Shown in pieces: positions 1 through 7,722 of a stretch of DNA of 64,000 nt. The position numbers and the translations under genes were made by a program. The stretch comes from Streptomyces graminofaciens. Lineage in GTDB: Bacteria > Actinomycetota > Actinomycetes > Streptomycetales > Streptomycetaceae. Positions within the stretch are counted from its first letter, which is position 1. Each line of letters begins with the position of its first letter. The DNA lies in contig NZ_AP018448.1 of NCBI RefSeq assembly GCF_030294945.1, positions 10,574,501 through 10,638,500 of the forward strand, read 5' to 3'. The notes under the pieces were generated by a model. The model was given only the letters and a program-made list of their open reading frames with translations. It did no database searches and was not told the origin of the DNA.

Positions 1-76
1 CCCAGGCGGCGGCCCAGGGAACGGAGCCCCGGCCGTCCTCCGGCCCGGCGGCGGAACTGGTCCCCGAAAACGTCAT
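1..76 (-). CDS. Partial divergent ORF, N-terminal 25 codons only
   Basis: An ATG at 76 (minus strand) opens a frame that stays open to the window edge. Only the N-terminus is visible (MTFSGTSSAAG...), too little to assign a family. A TAAGGT box (85-90, minus strand) lies 8 bp before the ATG and no Shine-Dalgarno is visible, which would fit a leaderless transcript. By position it could be a regulator divergent from the EamA exporter, a common arrangement, but this is inference only. Confidence 0.4.
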   Translation of the reverse strand, partial: MTFSGTSSAAGPEDGRGSVPWAAAW

Positions 77-84
77 GGAAGTGG

Positions 85-116
85 ACCTTAAACCGGACCG
101 CCCGCCTTCCTAGCGT
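85..116. promoter_or_regulatory. Overlapping divergent promoters of the EamA gene and the left-edge ORF
   Basis: On the plus strand TAGCGT (111-116) lies exactly 7 bp before the ATG at 124, and a weak TTAAAC (88-93) is 17 bp further upstream. On the minus strand TAAGGT (85-90) is 8 bp before the ATG at 76. Both starts lack a Shine-Dalgarno, so both transcripts may be leaderless. The overlap means the two promoters probably exclude each other. Confidence 0.45.
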
Positions 117-123
117 CACCGTC

Positions 124-1284
124 ATGAACGCCACCACCGCCCGCGGCTCCCTCCTCGCCGCGCTCGCCTGCGTCCTCGTCGGCGCCTCCTTCACCGCCAA
201 CAGCGTCCTCGGCGACTACCCGTACGCGGGCGGCCAGTTCCTCCGCTACGCCCTGGCCTGCGTCCTGCTGCTCCCGCTCGTCGGCCGCGGCGGCACGGCA
301 CCGCTGCGGCGTCTGACCGCACGGCAGTGGACCCGGCTCGCCCTCGTCGCGGCCGTCGGCATGGTCGGCTTCAACCTCGCCGTCCTCGCCGCCGAACGCA
401 CCGCGGAACCGGCGGTGCCGGGCGTGTTCGTGGGCTGCGCCCCGGTGGTCGTCGCCGTCCTCGTACCGCTGCTGGACGGCAGGCACCCCCAACGGACCGT
501 GCTCCACGGGGCGTCACTCGTCGCGGTGGGCGCGTTCGCCGTACAGGGATGGGGCCGTACGGACGGCGTCGGTATCGCCTTCTCGGTGTGCGCGCTGGCG
601 GGCGAGGTCGGCTTCGCGGTGCTGGCCGTGCCCGTACTGCGGCCGCTGGGCCCGCGGCTGCTCTCGGCGACCGTGTGCGGTCTCGCGGCCGTCGAGTCGG
701 CCGCCGTCGGCCTCGCCGTCGACGGGGGCGCCTGGTTGCGCCGCCCCGACGCCACCGAGACCGCCGCGCTGCTGTGGCAGGCGGCGGTCGTCACGGTCGT
801 CGGCTTCGTCTGCTGGTACATGGGCATGCAGCGCATCGGAGCCGAGCGCGCCACCCTCTTCTCCGGCCTCATCCCGGTGGCCGCCGCCTGCACCGCGCCC
901 CTCGTCGGCACCGGCGAATACGGCCCCGCCCAGGCCGTCGGCAGCGCCCTGGTCGGCGCCGGAGTCGCCCTGGGCTCGGGGGCCCTGGCCAGGCGGCGCT
1001 CAGCGGCTGCCGTCGAGGATGACCCGGGAGACGAGCGCCGGGTCGTCGTTCATCGGGCAGTGGCCGCAGCCGGGCAGGCGGATCAGCCGGGCCCCGGGGA
1101 TGACCCGCTTGGCGCGGATGCCCTGGCGGCGCACCAGCAGCCAGTCACGGGTGCCCCAGGCCACGGTGACCGGGATCTCCGGGATGTCGTCGGTGAACAG
1201 GACGTCGCCCCCGGCCCGGAGGGTGTCGTCGAAGCCCGTGGCCCCCGCCAGCGCGAGCGTCTCCGCGACGACCGCCTCCGGTGA
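124..1284 (+). CDS. EamA (DMT superfamily) membrane transporter with run-on C-terminus
   Basis: Residues 1-295 form a typical EamA/drug-metabolite transporter: about ten hydrophobic helices in two repeats, starting at MNATTARGSLLAALACVL. Family members are usually about 300 residues. Here the frame has no stop at the expected end (near 1015) and continues to 1284, so the last ~90 residues are hydrophilic (Asp/Gln/Gly/Arg-rich) and read antisense through the 3' end of the hydrolase gene at 1000-1830. The substrate cannot be deduced; EamA proteins export amino acids, metabolites or drugs. The start is supported by a TANNNT box 7 bp upstream. Confidence 0.8.
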   Translation: MNATTARGSLLAALACVLVGASFTANSVLGDYPYAGGQFLRYALACVLLLPLVGRGGTAPLRRLTARQWTRLALVAAVGMVGFNLAVLAAERTAEPAVPGVFVGCAPVVVAVLVPLLDGRHPQRTVLHGASLVAVGAFAVQGWGRTDGVGIAFSVCALAGEVGFAVLAVPVLRPLGPRLLSATVCGLAAVESAAVGLAVDGGAWLRRPDATETAALLWQAAVVTVVGFVCWYMGMQRIGAERATLFSGLIPVAAACTAPLVGTGEYGPAQAVGSALVGAGVALGSGALARRRSAAAVEDDPGDERRVVVHRAVAAAGQADQPGPGDDPLGADALAAHQQPVTGAPGHGDRDLRDVVGEQDVAPGPEGVVEARGPRQRERLRDDRLR

Positions 1285-1830
1285 ACGGCGGCCCGGGCGG
1301 GCGTAGATGGTGCTCGTCAGGGCCGCACGGCCGGCCGCCGACCGGGACAGCCCCTCCACCAGCGGCAGCGGCATCCGCTTCGAGATGCCCCGCATGGTGT
1401 GCAGGATGCCGAAGGCGTAGCGCCGCTCGGTCTCGTTCCAGAACCCGGCCGGGGACAGGGCCGTGACGGACCGTACGAGTTTCTCGCGGCCCAGCTCCAG
1501 GGCGAGCAGACCGCCGAGGGAGTTGCCCGCGACATGCGGCCGATCGAGCCCGATGGTCTCGCAGAACGCGGCGAACACCGCGGACGTCGTCGACAGGTCG
1601 TAGGTGAGCCCGCCCGGCAGCGCCGGGGACGCCCCGAAGCCGGGGAGGTCCACGGCGACGACGTCGCGCTCGGCGGCCAGGATGTGCACGACCGGGTCCC
1701 AGGCCTGCCGGTGGTGGCCGATGCCGTGCAGCAGGAGCAGCGGTTCGCCGACGCCCGTGCGCTCGTAGGAGACCGTCACGGTCTGCGGGCCGAGCGGGGA
1801 GGGGACCTCGAAGGAGACCGTGGCGGGCAT
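1000..1830 (-). CDS. Alpha/beta-fold hydrolase
   Basis: 276 residues. The oxyanion-hole motif LLLLHGIGHH lies near residue 33, the nucleophile elbow GNSLGG near residue 104 (Ser), and a late GCGHCPM segment near the C-terminus supplies the probable catalytic His. It resembles alpha/beta hydrolase-1 esterases, lactonases and C-C hydrolases; the substrate is unknown. A GGAGCAGCACC stretch precedes the ATG at 1830. The 3' 285 bp overlap the run-on end of the EamA gene on the other strand. The upstream region holds two palindromes, including TACC-GGCG-GGTA. Confidence 0.85.
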   Translation of the reverse strand: MPATVSFEVPSPLGPQTVTVSYERTGVGEPLLLLHGIGHHRQAWDPVVHILAAERDVVAVDLPGFGASPALPGGLTYDLSTTSAVFAAFCETIGLDRPHVAGNSLGGLLALELGREKLVRSVTALSPAGFWNETERRYAFGILHTMRGISKRMPLPLVEGLSRSAAGRAALTSTIYARPGRRSPEAVVAETLALAGATGFDDTLRAGGDVLFTDDIPEIPVTVAWGTRDWLLVRRQGIRAKRVIPGARLIRLPGCGHCPMNDDPALVSRVILDGSR

Positions 1831-1884
1831 GGTGCTGCTCCTCGTCTGTGCGGGTGGGGTGTGCAGAGGTACGCGAGCTTCGTA

Positions 1885-1916
1885 GACAGTTTGTCAGCAA
1901 CTGCTACCGGCGGGTA
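1885..1916. promoter_or_regulatory. Candidate operators between the hydrolase and sigma factor genes
   Basis: Two palindromes lie upstream of the minus-strand hydrolase: GACA-GTT-TGTC (1885-1895) and TACC-GGCG-GGTA (1905-1916). The second differs by one central base from TACC-GACG-GGTA at 62785-62796, upstream of the acyl-CoA dehydrogenase. The cognate regulator is not known; TetR-type operators often look like this. Confidence 0.4.
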
Positions 1917-2018
1917 GCCCTTTCGGGGAAGACGGGCGGCCCTCCGGGAAAGACGGGCAGGCAGTCTTTCGGAAAAGGCGGCTGGACACGGCCGGACCCG
2001 CCGGGATGGGATGACGTG

Positions 2019-2903
2019 GTGACCACCGACACCGCGACCGACGTCTTCGAAGAGCACCGCTCCGTCCTCATGGGAGTGGCCTACCGCATGCTCGGCCGGG
2101 TCGCGGACGCGGAGGACGTGGTCCAGGACGCCTGGCTGCGCTGGACCGGCGCCGACCGCGAAGCCGTGCGCGAACCGCGCGCCTATCTGGTCCGGGTCAC
2201 CACCCGCCTCGCCATCGACCGGCTGCGTCACGTCCAGTCCCGCAAGGAGGCGTACGTCGGCCCGTGGCTGCCCGAGCCGTACGTCACCGACTACACGGCC
2301 ACCGTCCCGGACACCGCCGAGCGTGCCGTGCTCGCCGACAGCGTCTCGCTCGCCGTCCTCGTCGTCCTGGAGTCCCTCTCGCCCCTGGAACGCGCGGTGT
2401 TCGTGCTCCGGGAGGCCTTCGGTTACGCGCACGCCGACATCGCGGCCATGCTCGACCGCACCGAGCCCGCGGTCCGCCAACTCGCCGGCCGGGCCCGCAA
2501 GCACGTGGAGGAGCGACGGCCCCGCTACGACGTCGACCCGGCCCGACGACGCGACCTGACCGAGCGGTTCCTCGCCGCGGCGGCCGGCGGCGACCTCGAA
2601 GAACTCATGTCGCTGCTGGCCCCCGACGTCCGCCTCGTCGGCGACAGCGGCGGGCTGGCAAAAGCCCCGGCGCGCGTCCTGGAGACCGCCGACAAGGTGG
2701 GCCGGTTCCTGCACGGGGTCGCGGGCAAGGGCATCACGGCCGCGTCGTTCCGCTTCCTGGAGGTCAACGGCGCCCCGGCGCTGGTTGTCCTGTCCGGCGA
2801 CACGGTCGACAGCGTGCTCCAGCTCGACATCGCCGACGGCCTCGTCCGGTGCGTCTACGTCCAGCGCAACCCGGAGAAGCTGCTCACCTTGTCCGATATG
2901 TAG
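2019..2903 (+). CDS. ECF sigma factor, ECF41/SigJ group with C-terminal SnoaL-like domain
   Basis: RNA polymerase sigma factor of about 294 residues. Sigma region 2 (FEEHRSVLMGVAYRMLGRVADAEDVVQD) is at residues 9-36 and region 4 (LSPLERAVFVLREAFGY) near residues 118-134. The linker carries WLPEP, and the C-terminal SnoaL-like extension carries DSGG and NPEKL, matching the ECF41 signatures (WLPEP, DGGG, NPDKL) with small changes. In ECF41 proteins this extension both aids and restrains activity in place of a classical anti-sigma factor. The frame extends upstream to 1848, but GTG 2016/2019, followed by TTDTATDVFEEHRS, fits the family N-terminus best. ECF41 genes usually sit beside a carboxymuconolactone-decarboxylase or oxidoreductase gene; none is adjacent here. 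Confidence 0.88.
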   Translation: MTTDTATDVFEEHRSVLMGVAYRMLGRVADAEDVVQDAWLRWTGADREAVREPRAYLVRVTTRLAIDRLRHVQSRKEAYVGPWLPEPYVTDYTATVPDTAERAVLADSVSLAVLVVLESLSPLERAVFVLREAFGYAHADIAAMLDRTEPAVRQLAGRARKHVEERRPRYDVDPARRRDLTERFLAAAAGGDLEELMSLLAPDVRLVGDSGGLAKAPARVLETADKVGRFLHGVAGKGITAASFRFLEVNGAPALVVLSGDTVDSVLQLDIADGLVRCVYVQRNPEKLLTLSDM

Positions 2904-2988
2904 CCCAGCTTGTCCGGGACGTAGCACACCGCGAACAGCGTGTGAACGCCTTCCCGCACTCGCCCGTCGCTTCCCTCAGGGATGCAGG

Positions 2989-3024
2989 ATTGGTCTTGAC
3001 CAAGGGTGGGGGCCGCCCTATGGT
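2989..3024 (+). promoter_or_regulatory. Promoter with dre-like palindromic operator upstream of gntR-type gene
   Basis: The palindrome TTGGTC-TT-GACCAA (2990-3003) contains a -35-like TTGACC (2996-3001), followed 17 bp later by TATGGT (3019-3024). The core TGGTCTTGACCA differs by one base from the core TGGTCTAGACCA of the published DasR site (dre, ACTGGTCTAGACCACT). A repressor bound here would cover the -35 box. Autoregulation by the downstream HutC-type GntR protein is equally plausible, because this subfamily favours TGGT...ACCA sites. Confidence 0.6.
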
Positions 3025-3103
3025 CGCAGAGAAGTGCAACAACCTTTAATAAACAAAGGCGCTAAAAACGCCGCCGGGCCACGGCGAAGCAGCGGAGGAC
3101 AGG

Positions 3104-3865
3104 GTGGGGACCCAGCAGCTCGAAACGGTGCCGGAACCAAAGTACTGGCACCTGAGGACCGTACTCACAGAGGCATTGGACTCCGAGTTCTCGGTGGGGG
3201 AGATCCTGCCCAACGAGCGTGATCTGGCGGCCCGTTTCGGTGTCGCCCGCGCCACGCTCCGCCAGGCTCTGGAACAGCTCGAACTGGAAGGCCGGCTCCA
3301 GCGCCGCCGAGGCGTCGGCACGACCGTCGCCCCGCCGCGCGTGGGCGTCGCCGTCGGCACCGAACAGCACGCCTGGCCGGGCACGGTCGGCGACGCCTGG
3401 CAGGCGGTGGACTCCGCCCTCGCGGCTCCGCCCGTGGCGGTCGCCGACATCCTGGAGAGCGTGCACGGCGAGCAGGTGCACGTGGTGCGCCGCTCCCGCA
3501 TGTCCCACGGCCAGCCCGTCGCCGCCGAGCTGCTCTATGTCCCGGCGGCCTCGGTGCCCGCCCTCTCCGCCATAGACGCGCCCTCCGGTGCCGCACGCGC
3601 GCGTGCCGTGCTCCGCGAGCTGCAGCGGCTGGAGCTGGAGGGCCAGGACCGCTCGGTGGAGCTGGGCTCGGCCCGCGCGGAGGACGCCAGGGAACTCGAC
3701 CGGCTGCCCGGCGCGCCCGTCCTCGTCGTCACCACCCGCTTCTTCGCGGGGGGCCGCACGGCCGCTGTCTCGACGGCCACGTACCGCGCTGACACGTGCC
3801 GCCTGACGTTCGGCGACTCGGGCGGCGTCGAGATCCACCACGGCCCGGAGCGCCGCGCGTCCTGA
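3104..3865 (+). CDS. GntR-family transcriptional regulator, HutC/UTRA subfamily
   Basis: 253 residues. The N-terminal winged helix-turn-helix spans about residues 14-76, with the typical LPNERDLAARFGVARATLRQAL recognition region and a wing ending GVGTTV. A C-terminal UTRA-like ligand domain follows (about 85-245), ending with the STATYRADTCRLTF segment that matches the family. DasR-type UTRA proteins bind phosphorylated sugars; the ligand here is unknown. The start is GTG 3104, preceded by GGAGGACAGG. The dre-like palindrome upstream suggests autoregulation or DasR control. It is convergent with the ROK regulator at 4131-5288. Confidence 0.85.
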   Translation: MGTQQLETVPEPKYWHLRTVLTEALDSEFSVGEILPNERDLAARFGVARATLRQALEQLELEGRLQRRRGVGTTVAPPRVGVAVGTEQHAWPGTVGDAWQAVDSALAAPPVAVADILESVHGEQVHVVRRSRMSHGQPVAAELLYVPAASVPALSAIDAPSGAARARAVLRELQRLELEGQDRSVELGSARAEDARELDRLPGAPVLVVTTRFFAGGRTAAVSTATYRADTCRLTFGDSGGVEIHHGPERRAS

Positions 3866-4130
3866 GCCGCCGCCCGGCGTACCCGCCTCCTGAGCCGAGC
3901 CGGGCATGTCGTATGCCGCACCCGCCGCGTCCCGGTCCGCCGGGGCGCGGCGTCTGTCGTACGAGTGTGATGCGTGTACGGGGCGCACCCACGCCTGTCC
4001 GCACGGGCGCGGCGACGCGTTCTCGTACGGCAACCGCGTGCCTCGCTCGTACGGGCGCGACTGCACGTCCTCCTACGCGTGCGGCGTCGGCCTCTTCGCC
4101 GAGCCGAGCGTGGTGTCGGCGCGTGCAGCC

Positions 4131-5288
4131 TCAGCGGCGGGCCGTGACCGTGCTTTCCACCGCGAACAGCTGCTCCTCGACGTGGTCGAGCGCGAGCCGA
4201 AGCGCGCCGGTCGCGACGGCAGCCTCGCCCAGCTGGGACAGGGCGACCCGGGGCGGGCGCAGACAGTAGCGCGCCAGCTCGTGCCGGAGCGGGTCGAGGA
4301 CGTCGTCGATGCCGGTGGCCCAGCCGCCCACGACCACGAGCTCGGGGTCGAGGGCCAGCACGAGCGCCGCCACGTCGTGCACGAGGCGCTGGATGAACCG
4401 CTCCACGGCCTCCCGGGCCCGCCCCTCGCCGTCGCGCGCATGCCGGAAGACCTCGGCGACCGCCTGCTCGTCCAGCGGATGCAGGGGCTCGCCCGTGGTC
4501 GACAGCAGTGCCTCCGGGGTGGCCTCCCGGCCCAGCAGATGCAGCGCGCCGATCTCCCCGGCCGCGCCGCCGTAGCCCCGGTGCAGCCGCCCGCCGATCA
4601 GCGCACCGGCGCCCGGGCTCAACCCGGCCAGCACGAACACCATGTCGTCGGACTCGCTGGCCGCGCCCTTCCAGTGTTCGGCGACCGCGGCCGCGTTGGC
4701 GTCGTTCTCGACCAGGACCGGACACTTGAAGGAGCGGCTCAGCCGCTCGCCCAGGTTCAGGCCCGTCCACTCCGGCAGGGCCGTGCCCAGCCGGACGGTG
4801 CCGTCGGCCTCGACGATGCCGGGGCTGCCCACCCCGACCGCGCGCAGCGAATCGCGGGCGACCCCGGCCCGCCGCAGCAGCTCGGCGACCGTGGAGCGCA
4901 GCCGGTCCAGCCGCTCGTCCGCCGGTGCCTTCTCGGAGACGTCCTTCGACAGCGAGCCGAGCACCCGCCCGTCCAGGTCCGCGAGCAGCGCGGTCACCCG
5001 GTGCGAGCCGACGTCCAGGCCCAGCAGATGGCCCGCCTCGGCCCGGAAACGGAACCTCCGCGCGGGCCGCCCCTGCTTCCGGGCGGCACCCTCCTCGGCG
5101 GCCTTCTCCACCACGAGCCCGGCCTCGATCAGCCCCTCGACCACACCCTCGACGGTGGGCCGGGACAGCCCGGTCACGGTCGTGATCTCGGTGAGCGTCG
5201 CGCAGTCGGTGGCCCGCAGGGCGTGCAGCACCACCGCCGAGTTGATCCTGCGCAGCAGAGAGGGGTCCCCGCCGGTCAGCTGCCCCAA
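4131..5288 (-). CDS. ROK-family transcriptional regulator
   Basis: 385 residues. An N-terminal MarR-like winged helix (about 15-75, with LTEITTVTGLSRPTVEGVVE) is followed by a ROK sugar-kinase-like domain. Visible parts are the phosphate-binding LGLDVGSHRV, ENDANAAAVAEH, and the glycine-rich GGAAGEIG. The usual ROK zinc motif CxCGxxGCxE is absent: after GEIG the sequence reads ALHLLGREATPEAL, with no cysteines, so this protein is probably zinc-free and not an active kinase. NagC/XylR-type ROK repressors respond to sugars. It lies tail-to-tail with the GntR regulator; the 265-bp spacer (3866-4130) has only scattered CGTACG repeats and no clear gene. Confidence 0.85.
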   Translation of the reverse strand: MGQLTGGDPSLLRRINSAVVLHALRATDCATLTEITTVTGLSRPTVEGVVEGLIEAGLVVEKAAEEGAARKQGRPARRFRFRAEAGHLLGLDVGSHRVTALLADLDGRVLGSLSKDVSEKAPADERLDRLRSTVAELLRRAGVARDSLRAVGVGSPGIVEADGTVRLGTALPEWTGLNLGERLSRSFKCPVLVENDANAAAVAEHWKGAASESDDMVFVLAGLSPGAGALIGGRLHRGYGGAAGEIGALHLLGREATPEALLSTTGEPLHPLDEQAVAEVFRHARDGEGRAREAVERFIQRLVHDVAALVLALDPELVVVGGWATGIDDVLDPLRHELARYCLRPPRVALSQLGEAAVATGALRLALDHVEEQLFAVESTVTARR

Positions 5289-5406
5289 CGTCCGTCCTCC
5301 CAGCTCGCTGGCGTATGGGCCGGATCGTACTCGTAAGGGCGGATCCGGGCGAGTGTCCGGCCCCGCCGACCTGCTGCGCAGCCGAGCCCGGCCGCCGGAG
5401 GGGGCG

Positions 5407-6072
5407 TCAGCCGGGCGCCACGAACCCCGACTCGTACGCCGCGATCACCGCCTGTGTACGGTCGCGTGCCCCGAGCTTCGCCAGTACGGCGCTGACGTGT
5501 GACTTCACCGTCTCGGTGCCGACGACCAGCCGCGCGGCGATCTCCGCGTTCGACAGCCCCCGGGCCATCAGGCGCAGCACCTCCGCCTCGCGCTCGGTCA
5601 GCGCGGCCCGCTCCATGGCGGCCCGCGCCGCCCGGTTCCCGCCGCCCTCGCCGTACTCGGCAGCCAACTGGCGTACCGAAGCCGGAAACAGCAGCGACTC
5701 GCCCTCCGCGACGAGCCGCACGGCGTGCACGATCTCGGCCGGCCGGGCCCGCTTCAGCAGAAACCCGTCGGCGCCCGCGCGCAGCGCCTCGTACACGTAC
5801 TCGTCGTTCTCGAAGGTCGTGACAACGAGGATCTTGGGCGGCTCGGGCACGGTCCGCAGCACCGCGCGCGTCGCCTCGAGCCCGTCCATGAGCGGCATTC
5901 GTACGTCCATGGCCACGACGTCCGGCCGCAACTGCCGCACCAGCGGAATCACCGCGGCCCCATCGGCCGCCTCCCCGACGACCTCGATGTCGCCCTGAGC
6001 CTCCAACACGACCCGCAGACCGGCACGCACGAGGGGTTCGTCATCGACGAGGAGAACGGTGATCGGGGGCAT
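5407..6072 (-). CDS. NarL/LuxR-type response regulator
   Basis: 221 residues. The receiver domain (4-120) has the acidic pocket VDDE near residue 10, phospho-acceptor Asp in VVAMDVRMP (about 55), switch TT near 86 and LLKRA Lys near 107. The LuxR/GerE HTH (about 153-215) contains [22 protein letters not shown] and [14 protein letters not shown]. It is downstream of and co-oriented with the histidine kinase at 6457-7614, separated by 384 bp that includes a 3 x 16-bp tandem repeat. The divergent ABC transporter (7723-9407) is the likely target. Confidence 0.9.
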   Translation of the reverse strand: MPPITVLLVDDEPLVRAGLRVVLEAQGDIEVVGEAADGAAVIPLVRQLRPDVVAMDVRMPLMDGLEATRAVLRTVPEPPKILVVTTFENDEYVYEALRAGADGFLLKRARPAEIVHAVRLVAEGESLLFPASVRQLAAEYGEGGGNRAARAAMERAALTEREAEVLRLMARGLSNAEIAARLVVGTETVKSHVSAVLAKLGARDRTQAVIAAYESGFVAPG

Positions 6073-6456
6073 CCGGTCAGCGTAGATCAGGGGAGAAGGG
6101 AGGGCGGCTCAGCGGGGCACGGCCCGGCTCGCGGCCCCCGGCTGCTTCGACCGACCGGAGGCCGGTTCCGGCCGACCCCGGCGGGCCTTGGCCGACTTCG
6201 GGCCGACTGCGCCGGCCGGCATCCGGCCCGCGCCGGCCCAGGGCCTCTTGAGTGAGCCACCCGTTGAGTGAGCCACCCGTTGAGTGAGCCACCCGCTGTC
6301 TCAGCCGATCCCGGGCTGACTGAGCACATCAGCAGCCGCACCCGAACCCCTTCAGCACGCGCCCACAGATCCCTGCCGACCTCGCCGATCCACCCCGTCC
6401 GAAGTAGCTCCCCACTACCTGCCGCCGCGTATCCCTCAGCAGCCGCCGCAGACCCC
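6073..6456. other. Long gap between kinase and response regulator
   Basis: 384 bp with no convincing ORF. It contains three tandem 16-bp repeats (6248-6295) and GC-rich GGCCGAC-type short repeats around 6150-6240. Kinase and regulator genes of this type usually overlap or nearly touch, so the gap is long. Confidence 0.6.
6248..6295. repeat. Three perfect tandem copies of a 16-bp unit
   Basis: The unit TTGAGTGAGCCACCCG occurs at 6248-6263, 6264-6279 and 6280-6295 with no mismatch. It lies in the gap between the histidine kinase stop and the response regulator start. The unit length is not a multiple of three and the array is noncoding. It could be a transcription-factor array or simple slippage. 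Confidence 0.95.
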
Positions 6457-7614
6457 TCAACCGAGCGGCAGCTCCACATGCACCTGCCAGTCGCCCCCGT
6501 CCGGGCCGGTTCGCGCGCGACCGCCCAGAAGGGCCGCCCGCTCGCGTATGCCCCGCAGGCCGCTGCCCCGGCCGGGCCCGGGTATCTCGGCCGTCAGGGG
6601 GTTGCGGACCTCCAGGCCCAGCGTGTCCTCCGCCACCGCGATCCGGACCCGGACGGGGACGCCGCCCGCGTGGCGCAGCACGTTGGTGAGGGACTCCTGG
6701 AGAATGCGGTACCCCTCGCGGGACACCGGGCCCGGGAGCGTCTCCAACGGGCCGGACAACTCGGCGTCGACCCTGGTGCCGGACGAGCGGGCGGACTCCA
6801 GCAGCCGGTCGGCCTCGGTGAGTGTCGGCCGGCTGCTCGCGGGGCGGTCGGCCTCACGCAGCACACCGAGCACCCGCTCCAGGTCCTCCAGCGCGGCCCG
6901 GCCTGTGTCCTCGATGGCCGTCAGGGCGCGGTCGGTGAACTCAGGGTCCCCCGCCGCCCGGGCGGCCCCTGCCTGTATCACCGCCACCGTCAGCGCGTGC
7001 CCTATGGAGTCGTGCAACTCCCGGGCGATGCGGTTGCGTTCCAGCAGCTGCTCGGTCCGCTCCTCCAGCGCGGCGAGCCGCTCGGCGGCCGAAGGGCCGA
7101 GCAGCCGACGGGCGCACAGGGTGATCAGCTCGCCGAGGCCGACGACGCCGACGCACATCACGACGAGGGGGACCGGAGCCAGGAGGCCGTACGCCCAATG
7201 CGGCTCCGCACCTTTCCACACGATGTTGCCCGTCGGCTCGTGCCCGAGCGCCGTCGCGGTCAGGTCGTAGGTGAGGATCGGCATCCAGGCAGTGGCGGCA
7301 GAGGCCAACGTCCCGAGCAGCATCCGCACTTCCAGCCACAGCACCGTACGGAACCGGTCCCGCCAGGTCGCCGACGGCTCGACGGAGATCCCCGAGCCCT
7401 CGTCCTCACCCGGCGTCAGAAGCAGCCGGGCCTGCACTCCCTCGCCCAGCCGCACGGCGGGGATCAGGCCGATCGGGACCAGGAACAGCGCGGGCACCCA
7501 AGGCCGCGTGGGCATGATGTACATCCACACGCTCACGATCAGCATCGGCACCCACAGGTGCACCAGCCGTGTGTACGTCGTCCCCCGGATCAACGGGCGC
7601 AGGAAGCGGGCCAT
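6457..7614 (-). CDS. Sensor histidine kinase, HisKA_3 (NarL-partner) type
   Basis: 385 residues. The N-terminal half has about four membrane segments (around 17-35, 40-55, 95-120 and 140-165). The dimerisation/phospho-acceptor segment ARELHDSIGHALTVAVIQAG is near residue 205, with His in ELHD. A HATPase_c domain follows, with N-box ILQESLTNVLRHA and G-box GRGSGLRGIRERA. The start is the ATG at 7614 (MARFLRPLIRG); the frame is open further upstream but there reads through the neighbouring transporter gene. It pairs with the response regulator at 5407-6072. Confidence 0.9.
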   Translation of the reverse strand: MARFLRPLIRGTTYTRLVHLWVPMLIVSVWMYIMPTRPWVPALFLVPIGLIPAVRLGEGVQARLLLTPGEDEGSGISVEPSATWRDRFRTVLWLEVRMLLGTLASAATAWMPILTYDLTATALGHEPTGNIVWKGAEPHWAYGLLAPVPLVVMCVGVVGLGELITLCARRLLGPSAAERLAALEERTEQLLERNRIARELHDSIGHALTVAVIQAGAARAAGDPEFTDRALTAIEDTGRAALEDLERVLGVLREADRPASSRPTLTEADRLLESARSSGTRVDAELSGPLETLPGPVSREGYRILQESLTNVLRHAGGVPVRVRIAVAEDTLGLEVRNPLTAEIPGPGRGSGLRGIRERAALLGGRARTGPDGGDWQVHVELPLG

Positions 7615-7722
7615 TCGGTCATCGTGCCAGCCGCCACTGACAACGGGCCTCCCCCGGGCGAGGGAGACCATCTCCACCCTCGGGGGAAGCCACCGACCCT
7701 CGCCGACGGCCAGGCTGAGGCC

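Noticed and set aside
3866..4130. Repeated CGTACG sites and a Cys/Tyr-rich short frame in the gntR-ROK spacer
   Set aside because: CGTACG is common in this genome, spacing is irregular, and the frame lacks a plausible start region or family match.
3906..5336. Long plus-strand frame antisense to the ROK regulator
   Set aside because: The minus-strand ROK protein has clear motifs; the plus frame is a shadow. Its first 75 codons fall in the spacer and match nothing I know.
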